Shown here piece by piece: positions 42,144 to 54,359 of a DNA stretch of 64,000 nucleotides (position 1 is its first letter; every line of letters begins with the position of its first letter). The stretch is from NCBI GenBank assembly GCA_949775045.1, contig OX459100.1, positions 14,564,447-14,628,446 of the forward strand, given 5' to 3'. The translations under genes were made by a program, and so were the position numbers. Source of the stretch: Metridium senile. Lineage: Eukaryota > Cnidaria > Anthozoa > Actiniaria > Metridiidae. The notes under the pieces are model-generated. The model did not search any database. It saw only the letters and a program-made list of their open reading frames with translations, and was not told the DNA's origin.

Positions 42144-45100
42144 AAAAACTACAAAAAAATACCCAGAATGCAGTATGGCCTATAGGGTTATCTGAAAATG
42201 TGTCAAAAAGATCGGGGTTTTCGGAACGAAGTAATTGCCCAGACCCTGTTAGTAATGTCTGGAATATTAGAGCATTCTGATATATCCGCAAGATTTCATT
42301 TAGAAAAAAAACTACAAAAAAATACCCAGATTGCAGTATGGCCTATAGGGTTATCTGAAAATGTGTGAAAAAGATCGGGGTTGTCGACACAAAGTGATCG
42401 CCTAGACCATGTTAGTAATGTGTGGAAATCTTAGAGCATTCTGATATATCCGCAAGATTGTATTTAGAAAAAATTCTAAAATCCTACCCAGAATGCAATA
42501 TGGCCTATAGGGTTATCTGAAAATGTGTCAAAAAGATCGGGGTTTTCGGCACAAACTGATCGCCTACACCCTGTTAGTAATGTGTGGAAATCTTAGAGCA
42601 TTCAGATATATCTGCAAGATTTTATTTAGAAAAAACTCCAAAATCCTACCCAGAATGCAATATGGCCTATAGGGTTATCTGAAAATGTGTCAAAAAGATC
42701 GGGGTTTTCAGCACAAAATGCTCGCCTAGACCCTGTTAGTAATGTCTGGAAATCTTAGAGCATTCTGATATATCTGCAAGATTTTATTTAGAAAAAAAAC
42801 TACAAAATCCTACCCAGAATGCAATATGGCCTATAGGGTTATCTGAAAATGTGTCAAAAAGATCGGGGTTTTCGGCACAAACTGATCGCCTACACCCTGT
42901 TAGTAATGTGTGGAAATCTTAGAGCATTCAGATATATCTGCAAGATTTTATTTAGAAAAAACTCCAAAATCCTACCCAGAATGCAATATGGCCTATAGGG
43001 TTATCTGAAAATGTGTCAAAAAGATCGGGGTTTTCAGCACAAAATGCTCGCCTAGACCCTGTTAGTAATGTCTGGAAATCTTAGAGCATTCTGATATATC
43101 TGCAAGATTTTATTTAGAAAAAAAACTACAAAATCCTACCCAGAATGCAATATGGCCTATAGGGTTATCTGAAAATGTGTCAAAAAGATCGGGGTTTTCG
43201 GCACAAACTGATCGCCTACACCCTGTTAGTAATGTCTGGAAATCTTAGAGCATTCTGATATATCCGCAAGATTTTATTTAGAAAAAACTACAAAATCCTA
43301 CCTAGAATGCAATATGGCCTATAGGGTTATCTGAAAATGTGTCAAAAAGATCGGGGTTTTCGGCACAAACTGATCGCCTACACCCTGTTAGTAATGTGTG
43401 GAAATCTTAGAGCATTCTGATATATCCGCAATATTTTATTTAGAAAAAACTCCGAAATCCTACCCAGAATGCAATATGGCCTATAGGGTGATCTTAAAAT
43501 GTGTCAAAAAGATCGGAGTTTTCCGCACAAAATGCTCGCCTACACCCTGTTAGTAATGTCTGTAAATCTTAGAGCATTCTGATATATCTGAAAGATTTCA
43601 TTTAGAAAAAACTACAAAATCATACCCAGAATGCAGTATGGCCTATAGGGTTATCTGAAAATGTGTCAAAAAGATCGGGGTTTTCGGCACAAACTGATCG
43701 CCTACACCCTGTTAGTAATGTGTGGAAATCTTAGAGCATTCAGGTATATCTGCAAGATTTTATTTAGAAAAAACTCCAAAATCCTACCCAGAATGCAATA
43801 TGGCCTATAGGGTTATCTGAAAATGTGTCAAAAAGATCGGGGTTTTCAGCACAAAATGCTCGCCTAGACCCTGTTAGTAATGTCTGGAAATCTTAGAGCA
43901 TTCTGATATATCTGCAAGATTTTATTTAGAAAAAAAACTACAAAATCCTACCCAGAATGCAATATGGCCTATAGGGTTATCTGAAAATGTGTCAAAAAGA
44001 TCGGGGTTTTCGGCACAAACTGATCGCCTACACCCTGTTAGTAATGTCTGGAAATCTTAGAGCATTCTGATATATCCGCAAGATTTTATTTAGAAAAAAC
44101 TACAAAATCCTACCTAGAATGCAATATGGCCTATAGGGTTATCTGAAAATGTGTCAAAAAGATCGGGGTTTTCGGCACAAACTGATCGCCTACACCCTGT
44201 TAGTAATGTGTGGAAATCTTAGAGCATTCTGATATATCCGCAATATTTTATTTAGAAAAAACTCCGAAATCCTACCCAGAATGCAATATGGCCTATAGGG
44301 TGATCTTAAAATGTGTCAAAAAGATCGGAGTTTTCCGCACAAAATGCTCGCCTACACCCTGTTAGTAATGTCTGTAAATCTTAGAGCATTCTGATATATC
44401 TGAAAGATTTCATTTAGAAAAAACTACAAAATCATACCCAGAATGCAGTATGGCCTATAGGGTTATCTTAAAATGTGTCAAAAAGATCGCGGTTTTCGGC
44501 ACAAACTGATCGCCTACACCCTGTTAGTAATGTGTGGAAATCTTAGAGCATTTTGATATATCTGCAAGATTTTATTTAGAAAAAACTCCAAAATCCTACC
44601 AAGAATGCAATATGGCCTATAGGGTTATCTGAAAATGTGTCAAAAAGATCGCGGTTTTCGGCACAAACTGATCGCCTAGACTCTGTTAGTAATGTCTGGA
44701 AATCTTAGAGCATTCTGATATATCCGCAAGATTTTATTTAGAAAAAAATACAAAATCCTACCCAGAATACAATATGGCCTATAGGGTTATCTGAAAATGT
44801 GTCAAAAAGATCGGGGTTTTCGGGACAAAGTCTAGACCCTGTTAGTCTAGGTCTAGACCCTGTTAGTAATGTCTGGAAATATTGGAGCATTCTGATATTT
44901 CCGCAAGATTTTATTTACAAAAAATTACAAAATCCTACACAGAATGCAATATGGCCTATAGGGTTATCTGAAAATGTGTCAAAAAGATCGGGGTTTTCGG
45001 CACAAACTGATCGCCTACACCCTGTTAGTAATGTCTGGAAATCTTAGAGCATTCTGATATATCCGCAAGATTTTATTTAGAAAAAACTACAAAATCCTAC

Positions 45101-45910
45101 CTAGAATGCAATATGGCCTATAGGGTTATCTGAAAATGTGTCAAAAAGATCGGGGTTTTCGGCACAAACTGATCGCCTACACCCTGTTAGTAATGTGTGG
45201 AAATCTTAGAGCATTCTGATATATCCGCAATATTTTATTTAGAAAAAACTCCGAAATCCTACCCAGAATGCAATATGGCCTATAGGGTGATCTTAAAATG
45301 TGTCAAAAAGGTCGGGGTTTTCGGCACAAAGTGATCGTCTAGACCCTGTTAGTAATGTCTGGAAATATTGGAGCATTCTGATATATCCGCAAGATTTTAT
45401 TTAGAAAAAATTACAAAATCATACACAGAATGCAATATGGCCTATAGGGTTATCTGAAAATGTGTCAAAAAGATCGGGGTTTTCGGGACAAAGTCTAGAC
45501 CCTGTTAGTCTAGGTCTAGACCCTGTTAGTAATGTCTGGAAATATTGGAGCATTCTGATATTTCCGCAAGATTTTATTTACAAAAAATTACAAAATCATA
45601 CACAGAATGCAATATGGCCTATAGGGTTATCTGAAAATGTGTCAAAAAGATCGGGGCTTTCGGGACGAAGTAATTGCCCAGACCATGTTAGTAATGTCTG
45701 GAAATATTAGAGCTTTCTGATATATCCGCAAGATTTTATTTAGAAAAAACTACAAAATCCTACCCAGAAAGCAATATGGCCTATAGGGTTATCTGAAAAT
45801 GTGTCAAAAAGATCGGGGTTCTCGGCACAAAGTGATCGCCTAGACCCTGTTAGTAATGTCTGGAATATTAGAGCATTCTGATATATCCGCAAGATTTCAT
45901 TTAGAAAAAA
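42144..45910. repeat. Satellite array, segment 3 (~23 monomers)
   Basis: Tandem ~162-bp monomers of the TATCTGAAAATG style between island copies 1 and 2. Local repeats of several monomers are visible: the series with TTCAGCACAAAATGCTCG followed by CTACCTAGAATGC recurs within 42.6-44.3 kb. At 44,820-44,865 and 45,482-45,525 a monomer carries an internal duplication of TCTAGACCCTGTTAG around TCTAGG. This also occurs at 53,933. Confidence 0.95.
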
Positions 45911-46306
45911 TAGGCAGTCTAAGACTGCATGAGGCTACTGCTTGAAACAGATAATATATAAACTGAACAATGTGCAAAAATAATGTTCGATCTGAAGAAG
46001 AGATAGAAATGAATCGGCAGGAAGTCTAAGTGGCTGTTTATATGAAGGCGAGTTGTCCCTGCTAAGCGGGATAACTCTATTGTTTTGAGTCCACTGGGCA
46101 TGGAATACAAAACAAAAGAGTTATCCCGGCTAGCAGGGACAACTCGCTTTCATATAAACAGCCCCTTAGACAACAAAATGTATTTGTGCAGTCGCGTCCA
46201 AATTTGCAGAACAATAATAAAACTGCCAGTTGTCGAAGCTTATTTATTGTAGAGCAGAGCAGAGCAATATTCCCGGTAATATTGTACAATATTTATGTGC
46301 ACCTTT

Positions 46307-46889
46307 TAGTCAAGGAGCAAATGTCCAAAAAATAGCTCCCGTGGGACTTTCATGAAGAAAGTTGACAACCTATCTAGATATGTTCAGGGACACCCAAGGA
46401 ACAAGAAAAAAATTGTTGACAATCTGTCAACTCGCTACTATCGATTTTATTGGAGTTTAAAAATACACCTGCATGAAAACGAGGCTGGGATGTTATTGCC
46501 CCCAAAAAACATGTTATGATTGAGCAGTCATCATGACACTGACAGGCATCAACATATAGCTTCCAACCAACAGTTTTATATTGTTGTTGCTTTAGTCACG
46601 TGACCAGAAAGTGGTTGCATGAAAACGAGGCTGGTTATTTTAAATGCTTTTATTTGCTATATTTCTGTGCTTTATTTAAAGTTAATTTGTACTAAATGTT
46701 TATCAAAATACTTTAAAAACTGTTTAGAAGTGTTGGCAATCAATATCACGTCATCAGCAGCATCAAATCGAGGCTAGTGAGGTAACTCAATTAAATATTG
46801 TTAATATATGATTTTGAAAGGGATATCGTTTAAAAATAACTTTCCACATTTAGCAAAAACAACAAAATATGATTCAATTTATAAGCGAA
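46307..46889. repeat. Left terminal inverted repeat of the nested element
   Basis: The first ~493 bp (to about 46,799) are closely matched by the reverse complement of 48,759-49,240. Weaker similarity continues to about 46,889 (AACAACAAAATATGA). Within the arm, TGCATGAAAACGAGGCTGG occurs twice as a direct repeat (46,470 and 46,616), and the palindrome GTCACGTGAC is at 46,595. These are plausible subterminal protein-binding repeats. The first 30 bases differ between the arms after TAGTCAAGGAGC. Confidence 0.85.
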
Positions 46890-47504
46890 TTGAAACATGT
46901 TAGGTCCATAGCTATCATAGACAGACATATACCTTATTTTAATAATTAAGTACCTTATTTTAATAAGCACCTCTTTCGTATTTAGATTACAAGTGATTGT
47001 TTTTACCAGGAAGATAGGTACAGGCTGTATATAATAACTAAAACGTTAACCAAGATAGCTGCATGTATTATATTTGCTAGAAGATTATTATATTATTATT
47101 ATATCTTATAAGAGAGAGGCTGGCTGGTAGGCTGGATTCTAACTGTATAGTAATAACATCATTTTTCCCTGGAGAAATATGGCTTGATTTAGACCAAAAC
47201 AAACTGTATACGTAATTAGTCATTTCCACAATTTCTCCAGAAATAGGACTGTCATGAACTTATTACAAATTGGATTTCATTTTACGGTACTTGAGAGCCA
47301 AAAAGGACAGATATGGGCATAGGGCCATTGATTATGTTTATGTTGGCTTATTTTAATAAGCACATGGGGATTCGCGTGATTAAGCACTATATAAGCAGCA
47401 CATTGCATTGCTATAGGTGGACGTACAATGACGTAGTTTGTTATGGTTATGGAACTACATATGCAGTGCTAATGATGGAATTAATTGAATCATTTTCCTG
47501 GAAC
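46890..47504. other. Non-coding interior of the nested element, left part
   Basis: AT-rich sequence without a recognisable gene. The phrase TACCTTATTTTAATAA is repeated at 46,930 and 46,951, and a shorter form recurs at about 47,347. An 86-codon plus-strand frame from 47,313 overlaps the antisense of the LINE fragment and has no family resemblance. Confidence 0.6.
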
Positions 47505-48241
47505 TCCAATCCTGGGGATCAGCCATGCCTGTGGCTGGCTCAGAGGTGCTTGGAGCACCCACGTCTCGCTTGAGAGTGTTGATAAATACTGAATATCACA
47601 GTGTGACCAGGATGGTTCTGTGTCTGTGGGAGGGCTCCCAGAGCACAAACTCCCAAGCAGGCAAGTTTTTGTGCCTGTAACAGTGACCTGAAAGACCAAG
47701 TCTCTGCCAGGCAACCTGGTCCGAGATTATAGGGAGGGTTCCATATCCAGGATAGGTCTTCATTTGCTATGTAGCTATGCCACCTGATATTATGCACAGC
47801 ACGCAGCATTCGAGTATAGAAGCCATCAAGGGATTTTCCCAGTAAGGATGAAGTCAGTGACCAGCTTTCACACCACTAGAGGAGGACACACTCAACGGTA
47901 GACACAAATAGCCTACGCTTTAACTAAAGAGATATTCTAGATTTCCAGACGTTGTTCATATCGTTCAGTGCCTTCCAAACAGGAGCTTTGCGCACTGTGA
48001 TGTCCTTATCGTTTGAGTTAATCCACTAGCCTTAGATAATTGAAATCATCATCATTATCAAGTGCCGTTCCATCACTTGAAGAGTGTCACGCTGCAAAAC
48101 ATCACCTTGGTCTTCTTGTTATTAAAATAGTCCGATTTGATTGCACTCGTTCTCTACACTAGCCAGCAGTCTCTCTGTCTGTTCAACATTGTTGGATAGC
48201 AGCGCAATATCGTCCGTAAAGTCCAAGTCTGTGATTGACTT
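47505..48241 (-). pseudogene. Broken LINE (non-LTR retrotransposon) reverse-transcriptase fragment, C-terminal part
   Basis: Reading the minus strand from 48,241 gives ITDLDFTDDIALLS, the catalytic FxDD box of a reverse transcriptase, followed by NNVEQTERLLASVE. After a frame break come KKTKVM, DFNYL and the phrases KDITVRKA and KALNDMNNVWKS. Further down come FVSTVECVLL, then a stop, then SLDGFYTRMLRAVHN, and a tail resembling the usual KLVLWEP and GRP segments in changed frames. This order (thumb, then C-terminal tail) is typical of RTE/CR1/Jockey-like LINE ORF2 proteins common in invertebrates. Several frameshifts and stops make it a dead fragment. The fingers domain and endonuclease are missing. 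It lies inside the long-TIR element, so it was either captured or inserted there. Confidence 0.75.
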
Positions 48242-48686
48242 ATTGATTTAATTGAATAATTAGAGAATAAAACACATACCTTAGAGAACAAAATATATTT
48301 AGAGATACCAGTATATATAAATAGGTCAGAAACATCTTTATAGTTGTATTTACCAAGTTTGGAACCATCCATCACTATGAAGAATTGACTGCATTACACT
48401 ATTATACCATTACACTTTCACATTATTTATTTCAAATATATATTTGGTCATCAGTGATACAAATCCACTTCAACAGATCAACAATCAGGCCTAACCACAA
48501 TTCTTTCACTCAAACAACCTGTTTCTCTTGAAGCCATAGGAAAGGACCCACTACAAAGCTGGCTACGTGGGCTGCATTTTGATATGTAACCAGTACTGAT
48601 ACAACTGTCTCCAGCATCATGCAGACAAAGTAGATAGAACTCTAAATGGTGTTATAAAACACAGATTATTAATAGTGGAGAAGGCT
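48242..48686. other. Non-coding interior of the nested element, right part
   Basis: AT-rich DNA between the LINE fragment and the right inverted repeat. A minus-strand open frame of 73 codons here (48,154-48,375) overlaps the LINE in another frame and is judged fortuitous. Nothing else is recognisable. Confidence 0.5.
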
Positions 48687-49240
48687 TATCAAAAAGTCAT
48701 ATTTTGTTGTTCTAAGGTATTTAAATGAAATTCCTTTCAAAAAACATTAATTAGCATAATACTTAATTGAGTTACCTCACTAGCCTCGATTTGATGCTGC
48801 TGATAACGTGATATTGATTGCCAACACTTCTAAACAGTTTTTAAAGTATTTTGATAAACATTTAGTACAAATTAACTTTAAATAAAGCACAGAAATATAG
48901 CAAATAAAAGCATTTAAAATACCCAGCCTCGTTTTCATGCAACCACTTTCTGGTCACGTGACTAAAGCAACAACAATATAAAACTGTTGGTTGGAAGCTA
49001 TATGTTGATGCCTGTCAGTGTCATGATGACTGCTCATTCATAACATGTTTTTGGGGACAATTACATCCCAGCCTCGTTTTCATGCTGGGTGTATTTTTAA
49101 ACTCCCATAAAATCGATAATAGCGAGTTGACAGATTGTCAACAATTTTTTTCTTGTTCCTTGGGTGTCCCTGAACATATCTAGATAGGTTGTCAACTTTC
49201 TTCATGAAAGTCCCACGGAAGTACACATGCTCCTTGACTA
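48687..49240. repeat. Right terminal inverted repeat of the nested element
   Basis: Reverse complement of the left arm: strong from 48,759 to 49,240 and weaker from 48,687. It holds the same two CCAGCCTCGTTTTCATG repeats (48,923 and 49,068) and the same GTCACGTGAC palindrome. Together the arms could fold into a very long hairpin. The open frame of 70 codons on the minus strand near 49,080-49,292 only reads across this TIR and is not a gene. Confidence 0.85.
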
Positions 49241-49799
49241 TTTCATTACGTTTTAATGTAGCGAATGTTGTTTCGGCGGCTATTCGCACCAATTTTACTA
49301 TACGAAAATATTTGTCAAAAGCTCTTTCTTAGAATAAAACTCATTTAGTATTTTGAAGAGTGACAAACATACAGCAAAATGTGAGATTCTTGACCTGACA
49401 TATGTTGATCTGACCTTAAAAATGCCAAAAATCGAAGGGCACTTCTATCGGTATGTCATGACTAATGTCGGGCTAATGCCATGCTTTTGTTGTCAAAACA
49501 AATCATCCTTCTCACGGTTTTAAACGTCTCATTAAACCTAAAAAACTTCATGAATAGTACAAATACACATTAAAAATTATTTTTCTTCACACAGATATGA
49601 AGTAGCAGCCAAAATATAAACGCTTCGATCGTTCAAAGCTGGCCACTCTTTCGAATTCTCGAAATTACAGTCACACCATGTGTCGATCACGTGACGAAAT
49701 TGGTATTTGCGGGTTTCCTGTGGTGTTATGGTCTTGCTTGCTATCTTACATGCACGACAGGATAAGGCTACGCCTCCATATATGGAGGACAGTAGCCTC

Positions 49800-52700
49800 A
49801 AAAACTACAAAAAAATACCCAGAATGCAGTATGGCCTATAGGGTTATCTGAAAATGTGTCAAAAAGATCGGGGTTTTCGGGACGAAGTAATTGCCCAGAC
49901 CCTGTTAGTAATGTCTGGAATATTAGAGCATTCTGATATATCCGCAAGATTTCATTTAGAAAAAAAACTACAAAAAAATACCCAGATTGCAGTATGGCCT
50001 ATAGGGTTATCTGAAAATGTGTGAAAAAGATCGGGGTTGTCGACACAAAGTGATCGCCTAGACCATGTTAGTAATGTCTGGAAATATTAGAGCTTTCTGA
50101 TATATCCGCAAGATTTCATTTAGAAAAAACTACAAAATCCTACCCAGAATGCAATATGGTCTATTGTGTTATCGGAAAATGTGTCAAAAAGATCGGGGTT
50201 TATGGCACAAAGTGATCGCCTAGACCCTGTTAGTAATGTCTCGAAATATTAGAGCATTCTGATATATTTGCAAGATTTTATTTAGAAAAAAATACAACAT
50301 CATACCCAGAATGCAATATGGCCTATATGGTTATCTGAAAATGTGTCAAAAAGATCGGGGTTTTCGGGACGAAGTAATTGCCCAGACCCTGTTAGTAATG
50401 TCTGGAATATTAGAGCATTCTGATATATCCGCAAGATTTCATTTAGAAAAAAAACTACAAAAAAATACCCAGATTGCAGTATGGCCTATAGGGTTATCTG
50501 AAAATGTGTGAAAAAGATCGGGGTTGTCGACACAAAGTGATCGCCTAGACCATGTTAGTAATGTCTGGAAATATTAGAGCTTTCTGATATATCCGCAAGA
50601 TTTCATTTAGAAAAAACTACAAAATCCTACCCAGAATGCAATATGGTCTATTGTGTTATCGGAAAATGTGTCAAAAAGATCGGGGTTTATGGCACAAAGT
50701 GATCGCCTAGACCCTGTTAGTAATGTCTCGAAATATTAGAGCATTCTGATATATTTGCAAGATTTTATTTAGAAAAAAATACAACATCATACCCAGAATG
50801 CAATATGGCCTATATGGTTATCTGAAAATGTGTCAAAAAGATCGGGGGTTTCGGCACAAACTCATCGCCTACACCCTGTTAGTAATGTGTGGAAATCTTA
50901 GAGCATTCTGATATATCCGCAAGATTGTATTTAGAAAAAATTCTAAAATCCTACCCAGAATGCAATATGGCCTATAGGGTTATCTGAAAATGTGTCAAAA
51001 AGATCGGGGTTTTCAGCACAAAATGCTCGCCTAGACCCTGTTAGTAATGTCTGGAAATCTTAGAGCATTCTGATATATCTGCAAGATTTTATTTAGAAAA
51101 AAAACTACAAAATCCTACCCAGAATGCAATATGGCCTATAGGGTTATCTGAAAATGTGTCAAAAAGATCGGGGTTTTCGGCACAAACTGATCGCCTACAC
51201 CCTGTTAGTAATGTGTGGAAATCTTAGAGCATTCTGATATATCCGCAAGATTTTATTTAGAAAAAACTACAAAATCCTACCTAGAATGCAATATGGCCTA
51301 TAGGGTTATCTGAAAATGTGTCAAAAAGATCGGGGTTTTCGGCACAAACTGATCGCCTACACCCTGTTAGTAATGTGTGGAAATCTTAGAGCATTCTGAT
51401 ATATCCGCAATATTTTATTTAGAAAAAACTCCGAAATCCTACCCAGAATGCAATATGGCCTATAGGGTGATCTTAAAATGTGTCAAAAAGATCGGAGTTT
51501 TCCGCACAAAATGCTCGCCTACACCCTGTTAGTAATGTCTGTAAATCTTAGAGCATTCTGATATATCTGAAAGATTTCATTTAGAAAAAACTACAAAATC
51601 ATACCCAGAATGCAGTATGGCCTATAGGGTTATCTGAAAATGTGTCAAAAAGATCGCGGTTTTCGGCACAAACTGATCGCCTACACCCTGTTAGTAATGT
51701 GTGGAAATCTTAGAGCATTTTGATATATCTGCAAGATTTTATTTAGAAAAAACTCCAAAATCCTACCAAGAATGCAATATGGCCTATAGGGTTATCTGAA
51801 AATGTGTCAAAAAGATCGCGGTTTTCGGCACAAACTGATCGCCTAGACTCTGTTAGTAATGTCTGGAAATCTTAGAGCATTCTGATATATCCGCAAGATT
51901 TTATTTAGAACAAAATACAAAATCCTACCCAGAATACAATATGGCCTATAGGGTTATCTGAAAATGTGTCAAAAAGATCGAGGTTTTCGGCACAAAATGA
52001 TCGCCTACACCCTGTTAGTAATGTCTGGAAATCTTAGAGCATTCTGATATATCCGCAAGATTGTATTTAGAAAAAATTCTAAAATCCTACCAAGAATGCA
52101 ATTTGGCCTATAGGGTTATCTGAAAATGTGTCAAAAAGATCGGGGTTTTCGGCACAAAGTGATCGTCTAGACCCTGTTAGTAATGTCTGGAAATCTTAGA
52201 GCATTCTGATATATCCGCAAGATTTTATTTACAAAAAATTACAAAATCATACACAGAATGCAATATGGCCTATAGGGTTATCTGAAAATGTGTCAAAACG
52301 ATCGGGGTTCTCGGCACAAAGTGATCGCCTAGACCCTGTTAGTAATGTCTGGAAATATTAGAGCATTCTGATATATCCGCAAGATTTCATTTAGAAAAAA
52401 ACTACAAAAAAATACCCAGAATGCAGTATGGCCTATAGGGTTATCTGAAAATGTGTGAAAAAGATCGGGGTTGTCGGCACAAAGTGATCGCCTAGACCAT
52501 GTTAGTAATGTCTGGAAATATTAGAGCTTTCTGATATATCCGCAAGATTTTATTTAGAAAAAACTACAAAATCCTACCCAGAATGCAATATGGTCTATTG
52601 TGTTATCGAAAAATGTGTCAAAAAGATCGGGGTTTATGGCACAAAGTGATCGCCTAGACCCTGTTAGTAATGTCTCGAAATATTAGAGCATTCTGATATA

Positions 52701-54359
52701 TTTGCAAGATTTTATTTAGAAAGAAATACAATATCATACCCAGAATGCAGTATGGCCTATATGGTTATCTGAAAATGTGTCAAAAAGATCGGGGGTTTCG
52801 GCACAAACTCATCGCCTACACCCTGTTAGTAATGTGTGGAAATCTTAGAGCATTCTGATATATCCGCAAGATTGTATTTAGAAAAAATTACAAAATCCTA
52901 CCCAGAATGCAATATGGCCTATAGGGTTATCTGAAAATGTGTCAAAAAGATCGGGGTTTTCGGCACAAACTGATCGCCTACACCCTGTTAGTAATGTGTG
53001 GAAATCTTAGAGCATTCTGATATATCTGAAAGATTTCATTTAGAAAAAAATACAAAATCATACCCAGAATGCAATATGGCCTATAAGGTGATCTTAAAAT
53101 GTGTCAAAAAGATCGCGGTTTTCGGCACAAACTGATCGCCTACACCCTGTTAGTAATGTGTGGAAATCTTAGAGCATTCTGATATATCTGCAAGATTTTA
53201 TTTAGAAAGAACTCCGAAATCCTACACAGAATGCAATATGGCCTATAGGGTTATCTGAAAATGTGTCAAAAAGATCGGGGTTGTCGGCACAAAGTGATCG
53301 CCTAGACCATGTTTGTAATGTCTGGAAATCTTAGAGCATTCTGATATATCCGCAAGATTTTATTTAGAAAAAACTCCAAAATCCTACCCAGAATGCAATA
53401 TGGCCTATAGGGTTATCTGAAAATGTGTCAAAAAGATCGCGGTTTTCGGCACAAACTGATCGCCTACACCCTGTTAGTACTGTCTGGAAATCTTAGAGCA
53501 TTCTGATATATCCGCAAGATTTTATTTAGAAAAAACTCCAAAATCCTACCTAGAATACAATATGGCCTATAGGGTTATCTGAAAATGTGTCAAAAAGATC
53601 GGAGTTTTCGGCACAAAATGATCGCCTACACCCTGTTAGTAATGTCTGGAAATCTTAGAGCATTCTGATATATCCGCAAGATTGTATTTAGAAAAAATTC
53701 TAAAATCCTACCCAGAATGCAATTTGGCCTATAGGGTTATCTGAAAATGTGTCAAAAAGGTCGGGGTTTTCGGCACAAAGTGATCGTCTAGACCCTGTTA
53801 GTAATGTCTGGAAATATTGGAGCATTCTGATATATCCGCAAGATTTTATTTAGAAAAAATTACAAAATCATACACATAATGCAATATGGCCTATAGGGTT
53901 ATCTGAAAATGTGTCAAAAAGATCGGGGTTTTCGGGACAAAGTCTAGACCCTGTTAGTCTAGGTCTAGACCCTGTTAGTAATGTCTGGAAATATTGGAGC
54001 ATTCTGATATTTCCGCAAGATTTTATTTACAAAAAATTACAAAATCATACACAGAATGCAATATGGCCTATAGGGTTATCTGAAAATGTGTCAAAAAGAT
54101 CGGGGCTTTCGGGACGAAGTAATTGCCCAGACCATGTTAGTAATGTCTGGAAATATTAGAGCTTTCTGATATATCCGCAAGATTTTATTTAGAAAAAACT
54201 ACAAAATCCTACCCAGAAAGCAATATGGCCTATAGGGTTATCTGAAAATGTGTCAAAAAGATCGGGGTTCTCGGCACAAAGTGATCGCCTAGACCCTGTT
54301 AGTAATGTCTGGAATATTAGAGCATTCTGATATATCCGCAAGATTTCATTTAGAAAAAA
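49800..54359. repeat. Satellite array, segment 4 (~28 monomers)
   Basis: Tandem ~162-bp monomers between island copies 2 and 3. A 3-monomer unit of 487 bp is directly duplicated just after the island: GACGAAGTAATTGCCCAG at 49,881 and 50,368, and TGGTCTATTGTG at 50,157 and 50,644. The last ~600 bp before 54,360 match the ~600 bp before 45,911. Confidence 0.95.

Larger units (their letters stand above)
46307..49240. mobile_element. Nested long-TIR (foldback) element, 2,934 bp, TTT target duplication
   Basis: Comparison with the uninterrupted islands gives the boundaries exactly. The empty site reads CACCTTTCATT. The filled site reads CACCTTT, then TAGTCAAGGAGC up to GCTCCTTGACTA, then TTTCATT. 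TTT is therefore duplicated (46,304-46,306 and 49,241-49,243). The ends are long inverted repeats. The middle (46,890-48,686) is AT-rich and carries only a broken LINE fragment; no transposase is visible, so the element is probably non-autonomous. A 3-bp duplication is used by several DNA transposon superfamilies, and I cannot assign one. Confidence 0.85.
45911..49799. mobile_element. Transposon-like island, copy 2, split by a nested element
   Basis: Its left part (45,911-46,306) and right part (49,244-49,799) match copy 1 essentially base for base. The total, 3,889 bp, equals 952 bp plus 2,937 bp, exactly a 2,934-bp insert and a 3-bp target duplication. Satellite flanks on both sides match those of copy 3, so copies 2 and 3 descend from one insertion that was later duplicated with its surroundings. 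Confidence 0.75.

Noticed and set aside
41921..42145. Minus-strand 74-residue frame at the right end of each island
   Set aside because: It runs through the terminal palindrome and inverted repeat; no family resemblance.
47313..47573. Plus-strand 86-residue frame in the nested element
   Set aside because: It overlaps the antisense of the LINE fragment and resembles no known protein.
47490..47809. Minus-strand frames of 74 and 89 residues as separate genes
   Set aside because: They are two frames of the same broken LINE C-terminal region.
4222..54159. Open frames of 62-82 residues beginning MSKRS at several places in the array
   Set aside because: They are the satellite read in its 54-codon register and occur only where a stop codon happens to be mutated. 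No promoter or domain is visible.
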